Shown here in pieces: positions 1 to 8,566 of a stretch of DNA of 32,565 nt. This DNA comes from an uncultured Bacilli bacterium. Lineage in GTDB: Bacteria; Bacillota_I; Bacilli_A; RF39; UBA660. Within the stretch, counting starts at the first letter, position 1; the number at the start of each line of letters is the position of its first letter. The stretch is taken from contig CALVIC010000014.1 in the NCBI GenBank assembly GCA_944329365.1, forward strand, positions 1 through 32,565. The letters are read 5' to 3'. The notes beneath the pieces are model-generated. The model saw only the letters and a program-made list of their open reading frames with translations. It did no database searches and was not told the DNA's origin. The position numbers and the translations under genes are program-made.

Positions 1-57
1 TCGTTACTGACCCTCTATTACTTGTCCAATTATCACTAGTTTTTGGTTTGACCAACA

Positions 58-1338
58 CTACTTGACATTGAACCTTTCTTTTTCATAAACTATGACAGAT
101 TTATTAGTAAAACTTAAGTTGTCTATATAATCTAAGAAATCTTCATATTTTAAATTTTTATAAATCATGTATATATTGTAAAGTGGTTTTTTGTATAATT
201 TTATTTGACTTGTAATAAGGTCCCCTATCTTAACCGGATAATCCAATTTTTTTAGGAGTGAGATTATTTGATACTTTTTTAATAGTTCAAAATCATCTCG
301 GGTTATTTTTTTATTTTGTAAATCGGCAGTTAAAATTGAGGTAGCATCTTTTTCTTCTTTGACTTTGACATAATTTTGAATAACGTAATAACCATCCATG
401 ACGTCTAGCGAATAATAGACATATGGAGTTATGTAATTATCGTCTTTTTCAGTTATGTCTTTTAGATTAGATAAAACGGATAATTTTTTAGATAAATAGA
501 TTTTCATCATGGCGTAATCAAGAGGAAAATTTTCAAGGTTTTGAATTTTTTCTTTATAGGCAATTTGAATAAGTTTACCTTTTATTTCGGTTTGAATATA
601 TTCTTTTTCTTTAAGGACGGTTTCTGGTTCGTGAACTTGTTTTATTTGTGGAAGGCATTTACTTGATAAAGTTTGACAGTTTTTATTTAAAAAGTCAATT
701 ATTTCTTTGGGGTTTATATTTCCGGCAATTACTAAATACATATTATTCGGGTTATAAAATGCTTTATAATAGATTTCTAGCTCTTCTTTAGTTATGGCAT
801 ATAAATCTTCAAACATGCCTTTTTTAAAATTATTATAGTCTTTATAGTGAGATGAATGAAAGAGGTTTTTCGCTGTGTTATCATAAATTATTGTTCCGGT
901 TTTTCCGAGACGACTTTTTAATTCAGCTTCGATAATTCCTTTTTCTTTAGATATTCCTTCTTCCGTAAAAAATGGTTCACTGACAATTCTCAGGAGAGTC
1001 TTTAGATTATCGTAGAAATTATTATAACCTAAAAAACAGTATTTTGTTTCATCTAAACTTGTTGTAGCGTTGTATTGGGAAGAGTTTTTTAGAAAATTAT
1101 AAGAAAGGTCACCATCCTCTTTATTAAAGAGGATATGTTCGAGAAAATGAGCGGTATGCGGCGATACTTCATATTCTTTTCCTTCAAAGGTAAATTTATT
1201 TACGGCAAGGCCGGTAGAAACTGTCATTTTGGCATAAGTTTCGTCTAATGGTAGTTTGCAAAGATAAACTCTAAGACCATTATTTAAGACTTCTTCAAAG
1301 ACGGTGATATCTAGTCCTTCGTATTCTTTCTTTTCCAT
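58..1338 (-). CDS. M16 family zinc peptidase, YmfH-like (catalytic partner, pair 3)
   Basis: A 426-residue protein of the pitrilysin/insulinase clan. The zinc site of M16 enzymes is visible: His64-Phe-Leu-Glu67-His68, with the distal metal-binding Glu expected at about 139 (EAELK), about 70 residues downstream, which is the family spacing. The N-terminal strand with NGLRVYLCKLP and the N90-A-T-T stretch also fit. Members cut peptides or small proteins inside a closed chamber made by two half-shells; the other half is presumably encoded by the gene just upstream (1338..2582), whose stop overlaps this ATG in TAATG. SD GGAGG lies 7 nt before the ATG. No signal peptide or membrane segment, so probably cytoplasmic. 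Closest named relatives are the Bacillus YmfF/YmfH pair; the substrate is unknown. It is one of three such genes here. Confidence 0.9.
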   Translation of the reverse strand: MEKKEYEGLDITVFEEVLNNGLRVYLCKLPLDETYAKMTVSTGLAVNKFTFEGKEYEVSPHTAHFLEHILFNKEDGDLSYNFLKNSSQYNATTSLDETKYCFLGYNNFYDNLKTLLRIVSEPFFTEEGISKEKGIIEAELKSRLGKTGTIIYDNTAKNLFHSSHYKDYNNFKKGMFEDLYAITKEELEIYYKAFYNPNNMYLVIAGNINPKEIIDFLNKNCQTLSSKCLPQIKQVHEPETVLKEKEYIQTEIKGKLIQIAYKEKIQNLENFPLDYAMMKIYLSKKLSVLSNLKDITEKDDNYITPYVYYSLDVMDGYYVIQNYVKVKEEKDATSILTADLQNKKITRDDFELLKKYQIISLLKKLDYPVKIGDLITSQIKLYKKPLYNIYMIYKNLKYEDFLDYIDNLSFTNKSVIVYEKERFNVK

Positions 1339-2582
1339 TATTTTTCCTCCCCTTTTAAGAAAAATGTAGCACTTGTGTTTAATTTTTTGACTAAAGTGGA
1401 TACATTTTCTTTGGTTACTTTTCGATAATTTTTTCTTTTTTCTTCGATATTATCTGCGTCAAAAATGATTTCATCTTGAAATTGCCGTTTTAAATTATTT
1501 AAATAATCGGAATCCTTGTTTAGTTCTAACAATTTTTTGTTTATAGCATTTTCAAGATATTCATTTTCATATTCCCCATTTTTTATTTTTTCTAATGTTT
1601 CTTTGATTAAAAATTCTACTCTTTCATAGTCTTTTGCATTAATAGCCGTATGGATGTACTGGCTATTTGTATATTTGTCACTAAATGATAGGATATAATA
1701 ACAAAGGGATTCTTTTTCTCTTATTTCGCGGTACAAAAGTCCATTGTTAATTCCAATTATATTATTTAATACTGGCAAAACATAGTTTTTTTCGAAGGCA
1801 GTCATTTTACTTAAATAATAACTTTTAAATAAAATGCTTTGGATTTTATCGGTTCTTTCAATTTTTAGGCCTTGGACCGGTTTGGTTTCACTTAAATAAA
1901 ATTGTTTTAAATTAGTATTTCGAGGATTTAAATTCAAATTATTATTTAACACTTTTTTTACTTCTTTTTCATCTATATTACCGACTAAAAAGACTTCAAC
2001 TTTTGACGTGTTTATAAGTTTTAGATAATAGTCATAAAGTTCTTTTTCGCTTGTAGATTTTAGGGAAGTTATTTGTTCTTGAAGATTTGATTCAAATGGG
2101 TATATTTTTTGAAGGGCTAGTAGTTCATTATAGGCATATGCTTCTTTATTATCCGGCATGGTTTCTAAACGGTTTAGCACTTTATTTTTGGCGTATTCAA
2201 AGATTTCTTTAGAAATACCATTTTCGATAATGTTTTCGTTATAGGCATATTTTAGAAAATAGGAAATATTTTTATCATTCATTCCTTTTTCGGTATATTT
2301 TTCATGAATAAATTGGCCAGAAAAATGATAAAGTATGACATTGCCTTTTATTTCTTGATAGAAGTCATAGTTTGGTTTATAAATTTTTAATTCTTGGCGC
2401 TGGCGCTCTTTTTGAGAATTATAGACAGAGTTATATAAAACTGTTAGCAATAATTTTCGGTAAATAAAATCTTCTTGAGTTAGATTTTTTTCAAAAACGA
2501 TATCAAAACTAACTTCATGATATTTATCTGTCTGTAATAAATGAACATTATAACCGTCTGTTTTAAAGTCTACTCTTCGCAT
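1338..2582 (-). CDS. M16 family peptidase-like protein, YmfF-like (non-catalytic partner, pair 3)
   Basis: A 414-residue M16-fold protein without the HxxEH zinc motif at the N-terminus. It keeps the C-terminal-half signature REIREKESLCYYI, the Arg/Tyr loop that in two-subunit M16 enzymes completes the active site of the zinc-bearing partner. It should therefore act as a heterodimer with the product of 58..1338, which starts at its stop codon. The start MRRVDFKTDGYNVH aligns with the starts of the other two F-type proteins in this window and follows AGAAGGA with 7 nt spacing. Role inferred from family; substrate unknown. This is the most divergent F-type copy. Confidence 0.85.
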   Translation of the reverse strand: MRRVDFKTDGYNVHLLQTDKYHEVSFDIVFEKNLTQEDFIYRKLLLTVLYNSVYNSQKERQRQELKIYKPNYDFYQEIKGNVILYHFSGQFIHEKYTEKGMNDKNISYFLKYAYNENIIENGISKEIFEYAKNKVLNRLETMPDNKEAYAYNELLALQKIYPFESNLQEQITSLKSTSEKELYDYYLKLINTSKVEVFLVGNIDEKEVKKVLNNNLNLNPRNTNLKQFYLSETKPVQGLKIERTDKIQSILFKSYYLSKMTAFEKNYVLPVLNNIIGINNGLLYREIREKESLCYYILSFSDKYTNSQYIHTAINAKDYERVEFLIKETLEKIKNGEYENEYLENAINKKLLELNKDSDYLNNLKRQFQDEIIFDADNIEEKRKNYRKVTKENVSTLVKKLNTSATFFLKGEEK

Positions 2583-2607
2583 TTTATAGTCCTTCTTTCT
2601 TAGATTT

Positions 2608-2636
2608 AGTTTAATAAAAATTTATTTTTTTGTCAA
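2608..2636 (-). promoter_or_regulatory. Probable promoter of M16 pair 3
   Basis: On the minus strand TTGACA (2631..2636) and TAAACT (2608..2613) are separated by 17 bp. This lies just after the terminator of pair 2 and about 30 bp before the ATG at 2582, so pair 3 seems to have its own transcript. The -35 is consensus; the -10 is weak. Confidence 0.55.
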
Positions 2637-2639
2637 TCA

Positions 2640-2666
2640 AAAAAGATAAGGGTCACTTATCTTTTT
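2640..2666 (-). terminator. Rho-independent terminator after M16 pair 2
   Basis: Perfect 11-bp stem AAAAAGATAAG / CTTATCTTTTT with a 5-nt loop, running into a T-rich stretch on the minus strand. It overlaps the last codons of the gene ending at 2653. Confidence 0.75.
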
Positions 2667-3918
2667 CGACGATGGTTATTGTTTTGTTGCTGAAATCTAA
2701 TTTAGAGGCAAATTCTTTAAAATTATCATAGGAAATATTTTTATAAGTATCATAAATATCGTAATTGACGTTACCGTATAAATAAATATCACTAGAGATT
2801 GAGTCTCTCGTTCTAGGTACTTTTTCAGTAAGTAAAACAACTGAACTTAATAAAATTTTTTTGATTAAATTAAATTCTTTTTCAGAGTAATTTTTATCAT
2901 TAATAGCGTTATCAATGAGGTTTATAATTTTTTCGGTGTCTTCTTTAACTGTAATTCCGACATTTATAATGTAATAATCATCAGCTTTATAAAAATTACA
3001 GCCAACATCAGTTATAATATTTTCATCATTGAAGGTTATGTCTGGGAAATCAGATATTTCACTAAACTTTAAATTTAGGAGTAGTGAAAAATATAAATCG
3101 GTTATTACTTTGTTTTCGTTAGGAGTTTTTACTTTATAGCTGATTAAGATTTCTTTGTTTTCAGTATTTTTATAAATAATTTCTTTTTCTCTAACAACCG
3201 TTTCTGGTTCTTTTTTAGAGATTTTAATCGGTGGTTTTTGATAAGAAAGTCCTAAATCTTCATAATATTTTTTTATAAAGTCTAATGTTTTATCTAGTTC
3301 AAAGCCACCAGTTATGGTCAAATACATATTACTTGGATGATAAAAGGCATTATAGCAATCATAAAGCATTTCTTTGGTTATACTATTTATATCTTTTAGG
3401 GAACCTAAAACAGAATTTTTAAAATAGGAATTTTCAAATAGATTTTCGTTTGATTTATCGTAGGCAACTGACCTTGGTTCGTCTAAGGTGTTTTTTTTCT
3501 CTTGAGAGATTATGCCTTTTTCTTTTAAAACGTTTTCATCGGTAAAATACGGTTTGTGCACGGTATCTAATAAGTTTTTTAGATTTTTAAAGAAGTCATC
3601 CCCACCTTCAAAGTGATAGGCGGTTATATAAGGAGTTGTAAAAGCATTGGCATAAGCTCCAGTTGATTCATAGACTTTTAAAGGGTCTGTACCATCTTCT
3701 TTTTCGAACATTTTGTGCTCGAGGAAGTGAGCGATTCCAGCAGGAACTTTAATGTCTTTACCGTTTAACTCAAATTCTAAGACGGATCCACCAAAAAGGA
3801 CGGTCATTTGGGCAGCTACTTCGTGTCTTGGCATTGGACAAAGAAATAAACGAAGACCATTTGGTAAAGTTTCTTCAAAGACGTCTAAATCTAAATTTTT
3901 AAATGTTTTTTTCTCCAT
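2653..3918 (-). CDS. M16 family zinc peptidase, YmfH-like (catalytic partner, pair 2)
   Basis: A 421-residue M16 peptidase with an intact zinc site His64-Phe-Leu-Glu67-His68 and the distal Glu at 140 (ISQEK). The substrate-strand motif N91-A-F-T and AYHFEG after it are typical. Of the three catalytic copies this looks closest to the usual YmfH form. The ATG at 3918 follows AAGGAG and lies inside the end of the partner gene (20-nt overlap), so translation is probably coupled to 3899..5170. No export signal. Predicted role: peptide or small-protein processing or degradation in the cytoplasm with its partner; substrate not inferable. Confidence 0.9.
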   Translation of the reverse strand: MEKKTFKNLDLDVFEETLPNGLRLFLCPMPRHEVAAQMTVLFGGSVLEFELNGKDIKVPAGIAHFLEHKMFEKEDGTDPLKVYESTGAYANAFTTPYITAYHFEGGDDFFKNLKNLLDTVHKPYFTDENVLKEKGIISQEKKNTLDEPRSVAYDKSNENLFENSYFKNSVLGSLKDINSITKEMLYDCYNAFYHPSNMYLTITGGFELDKTLDFIKKYYEDLGLSYQKPPIKISKKEPETVVREKEIIYKNTENKEILISYKVKTPNENKVITDLYFSLLLNLKFSEISDFPDITFNDENIITDVGCNFYKADDYYIINVGITVKEDTEKIINLIDNAINDKNYSEKEFNLIKKILLSSVVLLTEKVPRTRDSISSDIYLYGNVNYDIYDTYKNISYDNFKEFASKLDFSNKTITIVEKDK

Positions 3919-5170
3919 GGACTTCTCCTTTCAGCAAAAAGATGGTATCAATATGAACTTTTTTGGCTAAAGCTGATATATCTTCTTTAGTTACTTTACT
4001 TATGTTTTTTCTTCTCTCATCGACACTGTCACTACCAGTTAACTTTTCGGATTCAAAGTTAGATGTTAGTGAATCTAAGGAGTCTTCAATGTTGTTTAGG
4101 GAGTTATAGTATACTTGACGAGCGCCTTCTAAGTATTCATCTGGATAATCCGCTTTAATCATTTTTTCCATATTTTCTTCGATGAGGTCGTAGACTTCGT
4201 CAAATTTATCTGCATCGATGCCGGCAAAGATATTCATAATTCCGGTTAAGCTTTCTCTAGATGAGTAGATGTAATAGCAAAGGGAATGTTCTTCTCTGAC
4301 TGTATTAAATAAAAGTGAATTGTTTCCACCTAAGATCCAAGAGTACAAGGTAAAGACGTATTTTTTTTCAAAGTCATTTAGGTTTAGGGCTTTACAGCCG
4401 ATTAAGACTTTGCTTTGGTTGTTTGGCACTGGCTCACTATATCCATGAGGAGGACTATTATAGGTCTTTTGAGTTATATAAGCGAAATCACTATTTTTTC
4501 GAGTGGATGAAATTTTTAGTTTTTTATTTAAGGTGGCGATAATTTCATCTTCGTCAATGTCTCCAGCTATAAATATATCAAATTTGCTGCTACCTATCAT
4601 TTTCTGATAAAAGTCATAAAGCATTTTCGATGAAATTTTTTCGGTTTTATAATACATTTCTTCTAAAGTGACTGGTTTAAAGTCGTAGACTTGCATATAT
4701 CCTTGTAATCTTACTAGTGAATAAGCATCTGGACGATCTTCAAGAGATCTTAAATAGTTAAGTCGGTTTTTCTTTTCTTTTTCGAAAATATCTTCTATAA
4801 ACTTATTTCCATCGGTTTTAGGTTCAAATATTATTTTAAGCAAATATTCAATGGTTTTTTCGGTCATGCCTTTTTCTGTGTATTTTTCATTTAAAAATGA
4901 ACTTCTTAGAGAAAACATGCTTTGATTACCGCTGACTGACGATTTAATTGTCCAAGCTGGGTCATATATTTCCGCACATGAGATATTTCGCATCTTTAGG
5001 GTTTTATAGCCTGTACTTAATGGTAAGACGTTTTCTAAAAGAGACATAAAAAAGCGGTCTTCTCTTTTTAAAGGAAACCTGATTTCAACGTTAAAATTAA
5101 CAGTTTTAAATTTATCTGTTTTTAATAGGTGAAGGTCATAACCTTCCATTTTTAAATCTTTGTATTCCAT
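3899..5170 (-). CDS. M16 family peptidase-like protein, YmfF-like (non-catalytic partner, pair 2)
   Basis: A 423-residue M16-fold protein lacking HxxEH but keeping the Arg/Tyr loop VREEHSLCYYIYSS in its second half. It starts MEYKDLKMEGYDLH behind AGAGGTG with 6 nt spacing, 30 nt after the deoD stop; no terminator is obvious in that gap, so deoD and this pair may share a transcript. A short palindrome CAATTTT-AC-AAAATTG (5196..5211) covers the deoD end. Expected to form the second shell of a heterodimer with 2653..3918. Confidence 0.85.
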   Translation of the reverse strand: MEYKDLKMEGYDLHLLKTDKFKTVNFNVEIRFPLKREDRFFMSLLENVLPLSTGYKTLKMRNISCAEIYDPAWTIKSSVSGNQSMFSLRSSFLNEKYTEKGMTEKTIEYLLKIIFEPKTDGNKFIEDIFEKEKKNRLNYLRSLEDRPDAYSLVRLQGYMQVYDFKPVTLEEMYYKTEKISSKMLYDFYQKMIGSSKFDIFIAGDIDEDEIIATLNKKLKISSTRKNSDFAYITQKTYNSPPHGYSEPVPNNQSKVLIGCKALNLNDFEKKYVFTLYSWILGGNNSLLFNTVREEHSLCYYIYSSRESLTGIMNIFAGIDADKFDEVYDLIEENMEKMIKADYPDEYLEGARQVYYNSLNNIEDSLDSLTSNFESEKLTGSDSVDERRKNISKVTKEDISALAKKVHIDTIFLLKGEVHGEKNI

Positions 5171-5200
5171 AAGTTCACCTCTTTTTTAGTATAATCAATT

Positions 5201-5914
5201 TTACAAAATTGAGTCTAAGGCTAGTTCAATCATTTTATCTAAACCTTTTTCTCTTTCTTCAGCAGTTGCAACTTCGTCTATGTATTTAGAGTCGACAACA
5301 CTCATTAAACATGAAGCTTGTCTACCAAGCATTTTAGCTACATAAAATAAGGCAAAGGCTTCCATTTCAGCTGAGATTGGTTGGATATTTTCTGGGATTC
5401 TTTCAAAAAATTTAGATATGTCGGTGGCATAAACATCAAAACAGTCTAAACATGCGGTTGTTCCTTTATATATTTTGATATTTTTGCTTTCAGCAGTTCT
5501 TATAATTTTATCGTTTAGTTCTTTACTTGCTTCGACTAAATGACATTGTTCATTGTTTAAAGTCAAGGCAAAATTGCTTTCGCTGTAAACGTTTTCAGAT
5601 AAGATAACATCAAATAGTTTCATTTCTTTTAAATAAGCGCCACATGAACCAATTCTGATGATGTTTTTAACGTCATAAAATTTATAGAGTTCATATGAGT
5701 ATATTCCCATACTAGGCATTCCCATGCCGCTGGCCATGATGGTTACTCTTTTATTTTTATAGTACCCCGTATAAGCATAAATATTACGAACTTCGTTTAC
5801 AAGTTTATAATCAGTTAAATATTTTTCTGCTATATATTTGGCCCTAAGCGGATCGCCTGGCATGATAACTGTTTCGGCAATATCTTCTTTTTTGGCTTCA
5901 TTATGTGGAGTCAT
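5201..5914 (-). CDS. deoD: Purine nucleoside phosphorylase, DeoD type
   Basis: A 237-residue protein of the hexameric PNP/uridine phosphorylase family. It cleaves purine (deoxy)nucleosides with phosphate to give free base and (deoxy)ribose-1-phosphate in purine salvage. Visible signatures are TVIMPGDPLRAKYIAE near the N-terminus (phosphate loop GDP-R), ASGMGMPSMGIYSYEL, IIRIGSCGAY, and SAEMEAFALFYVA, where the Glu contacts the ribose. The usual catalytic Asp region reads SVVDSKYID rather than the common SDH, a small deviation. The start is ATG behind ATAGGTG. The gene lies between two M16 pairs, has its own promoter with an 18-bp palindrome on the -10, and is probably cotranscribed with pair 2. 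No functional link between nucleoside salvage and M16 peptidases is known to me. Confidence 0.93.
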   Translation of the reverse strand: MTPHNEAKKEDIAETVIMPGDPLRAKYIAEKYLTDYKLVNEVRNIYAYTGYYKNKRVTIMASGMGMPSMGIYSYELYKFYDVKNIIRIGSCGAYLKEMKLFDVILSENVYSESNFALTLNNEQCHLVEASKELNDKIIRTAESKNIKIYKGTTACLDCFDVYATDISKFFERIPENIQPISAEMEAFALFYVAKMLGRQASCLMSVVDSKYIDEVATAEEREKGLDKMIELALDSIL

Positions 5915-5933
5915 ATTTTCACCTATCCTTTTC

Positions 5934-5951
5934 TAATGTAATTTTACATTA
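5934..5951. promoter_or_regulatory. Perfect palindrome over the deoD -10, candidate operator
   Basis: TAATGTAA-TT-TTACATTA is an 18-bp perfect inverted repeat that covers the predicted deoD -10 box (5941..5946). Position and symmetry are those of a repressor site; the regulator is not identifiable here. Confidence 0.5.
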
Positions 5952-5969
5952 TCATTTTATATAAGTCAA
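5941..5969 (-). promoter_or_regulatory. Probable deoD promoter
   Basis: TTGACT (5964..5969), a 17-bp spacer, and TAAAAT (5941..5946) on the minus strand, about 27 bp before the deoD ATG. Confidence 0.65.
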
Positions 5970-5990
5970 ATAATTACAATAAAATCAATT

Positions 5991-7253
5991 TTATTTTTCA
6001 ACTATAACGTAGCTTCGGTTTGAAAAATTAAGGTTTTTAATAAAATTTTTAAAGTCTTGGGCATCTAAAGAATTTATTTTATCGTAAATATCATAATGAA
6101 CTTTTTGATATTTTAAGAAATCACTTTCAATTAAGGAGGCTACTCTACTTGAATTTTCAAAGTCTAAGATTAAGCTTTTAATCATCAATTTTTTATATAT
6201 TTCCGTATACTTAGTGTTTATTTCTTCATCTTTTAGGGTGTCATCTATTAATTTGATGACTTGTTCAGGTGCGTTTTGAACTGTTACTTCAAAGTTTAGG
6301 TAAGAGTGGGTTTTAGTGTGAAATGTACTGAAGTTAATGTCAGATATGTAGTTCGGATTTTTTAAAATGTCCTCGTATATTTTAGTTAACGAACCAAATT
6401 TTAAAGTTAAAAAGGCATTTAAATAGACTCTGAGTTTATATTCATCGATTTTAGGTTTACTCATTTTGTAATTTATAGATATGTATTTATTGCTTATGTC
6501 TTTTTTGAATATTTCTTTTTCTTTTAAAACTTTTAATGGTTCCATGTATTCTTTTCTGATTACATTAAAGTTTTCAAATTTTTTGGTTTGATAAAATTCT
6601 TTTACCTGTTTGATAACTTTTTCAGGATTTACATCTCCAGCTATTACTAAAAACATATTAGATGGTTTATAAAAATAGTCAAAACATGTTTTAATCATTT
6701 TTAGATCTATTTTATCTAAGTCTGAGGCTTTACCACCGGTATCATAACGATAACTATCTTCGATAATCGTATTTTCAAGACATTTAGTGTCTGAAATAAA
6801 GCTTGGATTATCTTCGTATTTTAAAAGTTCTTGTCTGATTATATTTCTTTCTTTGTCGACATCTTTTTTAGTTATATTTAGCGTAGTTACGCATTTTAAT
6901 AAGGTGTTTAAGTTTTCTCCAAAGTTACGTGGTCCATAAAAGTGATAAGCGGTTACTGTTTTACTTGTGTAGGCATTATGGGAGGCAGAGTTTTTGTTGT
7001 AAATTTCAGCCGGGTCAAAATCACCATCTTTGGTATAGATTAGGTGCTCGAGAAAATGAGCAGTTCCAGTATAAGTTTTAATAAAGTTTTTGTCTTCTTC
7101 TTTTTTAAATTCGGTGTCTTTAGATCCATATAAAACTGTCATTTCAGCAAATATGTTTTTTCTTTTAATTTTACAGATATAGATGCGAAGACCGTTTTCT
7201 AAAACCTCTTCGTATACGTAATTATTTAATTTGTTAAATTTTTTTCTAATCAT
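5991..7253 (-). CDS. M16 family zinc peptidase, YmfH-like (catalytic partner, pair 1)
   Basis: A 420-residue M16 peptidase. Zinc site His66-Phe-Leu-Glu69-His70, distal Glu at 142 (IIRQELLKY), and the strand motif H-N93-A-Y-T with TAYHFYG. The ATG at 7253 follows AGAAGG and overlaps the end of the partner gene by 8 nt, so the two are translationally coupled. No signal peptide. After its stop there is only an AT palindrome (5978..5995), a weak terminator at best. Same predicted biochemistry as the other two catalytic copies, but the sequence is clearly divergent from them, which fits distinct substrates or old duplication. Confidence 0.9.
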   Translation of the reverse strand: MIRKKFNKLNNYVYEEVLENGLRIYICKIKRKNIFAEMTVLYGSKDTEFKKEEDKNFIKTYTGTAHFLEHLIYTKDGDFDPAEIYNKNSASHNAYTSKTVTAYHFYGPRNFGENLNTLLKCVTTLNITKKDVDKERNIIRQELLKYEDNPSFISDTKCLENTIIEDSYRYDTGGKASDLDKIDLKMIKTCFDYFYKPSNMFLVIAGDVNPEKVIKQVKEFYQTKKFENFNVIRKEYMEPLKVLKEKEIFKKDISNKYISINYKMSKPKIDEYKLRVYLNAFLTLKFGSLTKIYEDILKNPNYISDINFSTFHTKTHSYLNFEVTVQNAPEQVIKLIDDTLKDEEINTKYTEIYKKLMIKSLILDFENSSRVASLIESDFLKYQKVHYDIYDKINSLDAQDFKNFIKNLNFSNRSYVIVEK

Positions 7254-8511
7254 TTTGACCTTCTCCTTCTAAGAAAACAATGGCTCTCATGTAAACTTTT
7301 TTAGCTAAATTCATAATGTCTTCTTTAGTTACTTTTTTTATCTTTTTGATTTTGTCTTTGTTGGAATCATCGCCATAGATTATTTCGCCTTCCATATCGT
7401 TTGTGCAGGTGGTGATAAAATCTTCGGTGTCATCAAATGATGTGATATATGATCGTTTAAAGTCGTCTATATAGGTATCGCTAAAGTTACCGTTTTTCAT
7501 ATCTTCCATTTTGTTTTTGACGACACTCATTATTTCATCGTAGTTGTTTTTATCGAAGGCGGATGATATTCTAATTATCCCGGTAAAGTCATCACGGCCA
7601 GTAGTTATAGAATAGCAAAGGGATTTCTCTTCTCTCACTTCTTTATTTAAAAGAGATGAAGAGTCACCACCTAAGATAGATGAATACATTCTCAAGACGT
7701 AATTGCTTTCAAAGAAAGACAGATTTTGGGCGACAAGGCCGATTGCAAGCATGCTTTGTTTATCGGATATTTTTTCTTTGATTATTTTAAGTGGTTCTAC
7801 TTTGTTTTGAGTGATGTATGGTGATGGCAATTTATTTAAAACTGGTTTATAGGTAATTTGTTTTTGGATAATGTCTTTGATTTGGTTTTCATCAATGTCA
7901 CCAGTGACAAAGATTTCTAAACGGGAATTTTTTAAGAAATTCTTATAAAATTTATAAAGTGATTTTCCAGTTACTTCTTTTTCTTTTTCGATAGTTTCAT
8001 TTAAAGATAATTTAGGAAAGCGAGTTACCGGCATGTTTTCAAATAGTTTTCTGGAAATATAGCTTCTCCTTTGTTCTTTAATGGTTTCCATTCCGTGAAT
8101 GTCTTCTTTTTTGATAACTTCGAGGATTTCTTCATCGAAAGAGTCATTTTTTATTTTGGGGTTAAACAATATATTGAAGGCAAATTCGATGGTTTTTTCG
8201 TTCATTCCTTTTTCCGTATATTTTTCATTTAAAAAGGTTAAGGCCAAGCCAAATATTTGAAGTGTTCCTGATGATTGGTAACCTATTTTATAGCTAGGGG
8301 CATATAGCTCGTAGGAAGCTAGATATTTATCTCCTATAGTTTTATATTTAGAATTAGTCCGGGAGAGAATACTTGCTAGAAGAGGAATGTTATATTTGAA
8401 GTTTTGCTTTTCCTCGGTAATTAGGTCGACATAGATTTTTATTTGTTTGAAGTTTTTAGTTTTTAAGATATGAAGGTTATAGCCTTCCGTTTCATAATTT
8501 TGGTATTTCAT
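7246..8511 (-). CDS. M16 family peptidase-like protein, YmfF-like (non-catalytic partner, pair 1)
   Basis: An M16-fold protein of 421 residues without HxxEH; the C-terminal half carries KEVREEKSLCYSITTG, the Arg/Tyr loop, with CYS where the other two copies have CYY. I place the start at the ATG at 8511 (MKYQNYETEGYNLH): it has GAGGGTGG at good distance and aligns with the other F-type starts. An upstream in-frame ATG at 8532 lies inside the predicted -10 box, hence before the transcription start. It is the first gene of the M16 cluster in transcription order and the presumed partner of 5991..7253. Confidence 0.85.
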   Translation of the reverse strand: MKYQNYETEGYNLHILKTKNFKQIKIYVDLITEEKQNFKYNIPLLASILSRTNSKYKTIGDKYLASYELYAPSYKIGYQSSGTLQIFGLALTFLNEKYTEKGMNEKTIEFAFNILFNPKIKNDSFDEEILEVIKKEDIHGMETIKEQRRSYISRKLFENMPVTRFPKLSLNETIEKEKEVTGKSLYKFYKNFLKNSRLEIFVTGDIDENQIKDIIQKQITYKPVLNKLPSPYITQNKVEPLKIIKEKISDKQSMLAIGLVAQNLSFFESNYVLRMYSSILGGDSSSLLNKEVREEKSLCYSITTGRDDFTGIIRISSAFDKNNYDEIMSVVKNKMEDMKNGNFSDTYIDDFKRSYITSFDDTEDFITTCTNDMEGEIIYGDDSNKDKIKKIKKVTKEDIMNLAKKVYMRAIVFLEGEGQND

Positions 8512-8530
8512 AAAACCACCCTCATTAAAC

Positions 8531-8539
8531 ATTATAACA
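8531..8539 (-). promoter_or_regulatory. Extended -10 promoter of M16 pair 1
   Basis: TG-T-TATAAT on the minus strand immediately follows the bceB terminator, with the SD and ATG (8511) 15 to 25 nt downstream. The -35 region overlaps the terminator stem and is not consensus; the extended -10 makes the site plausible. Confidence 0.6.
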
Positions 8540-8541
8540 GA

Positions 8542-8566
8542 AAAAATCAGATTTACTCTGATTTTT
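8542..8566 (-). terminator. Rho-independent terminator after the Bce permease gene
   Basis: Perfect 10-bp stem AAAAATCAGA / TCTGATTTTT with a 5-nt loop and a run of T on the minus strand. It overlaps the stop of the permease gene and separates the Bce module from the M16 genes. Confidence 0.8.

Noticed and set aside
1-57. A gene remnant or terminator at the left edge
   Set aside because: Only a 4-bp TTGG/CCAA pairing and no open frame of note; too little sequence to call anything.
5978-5995. AATAAAAT-CA-ATTTTATT as a terminator after M16 pair 1
   Set aside because: A pure A/T stem with a 2-nt centre would be very weak; chance occurrence is likely in this AT-rich DNA.
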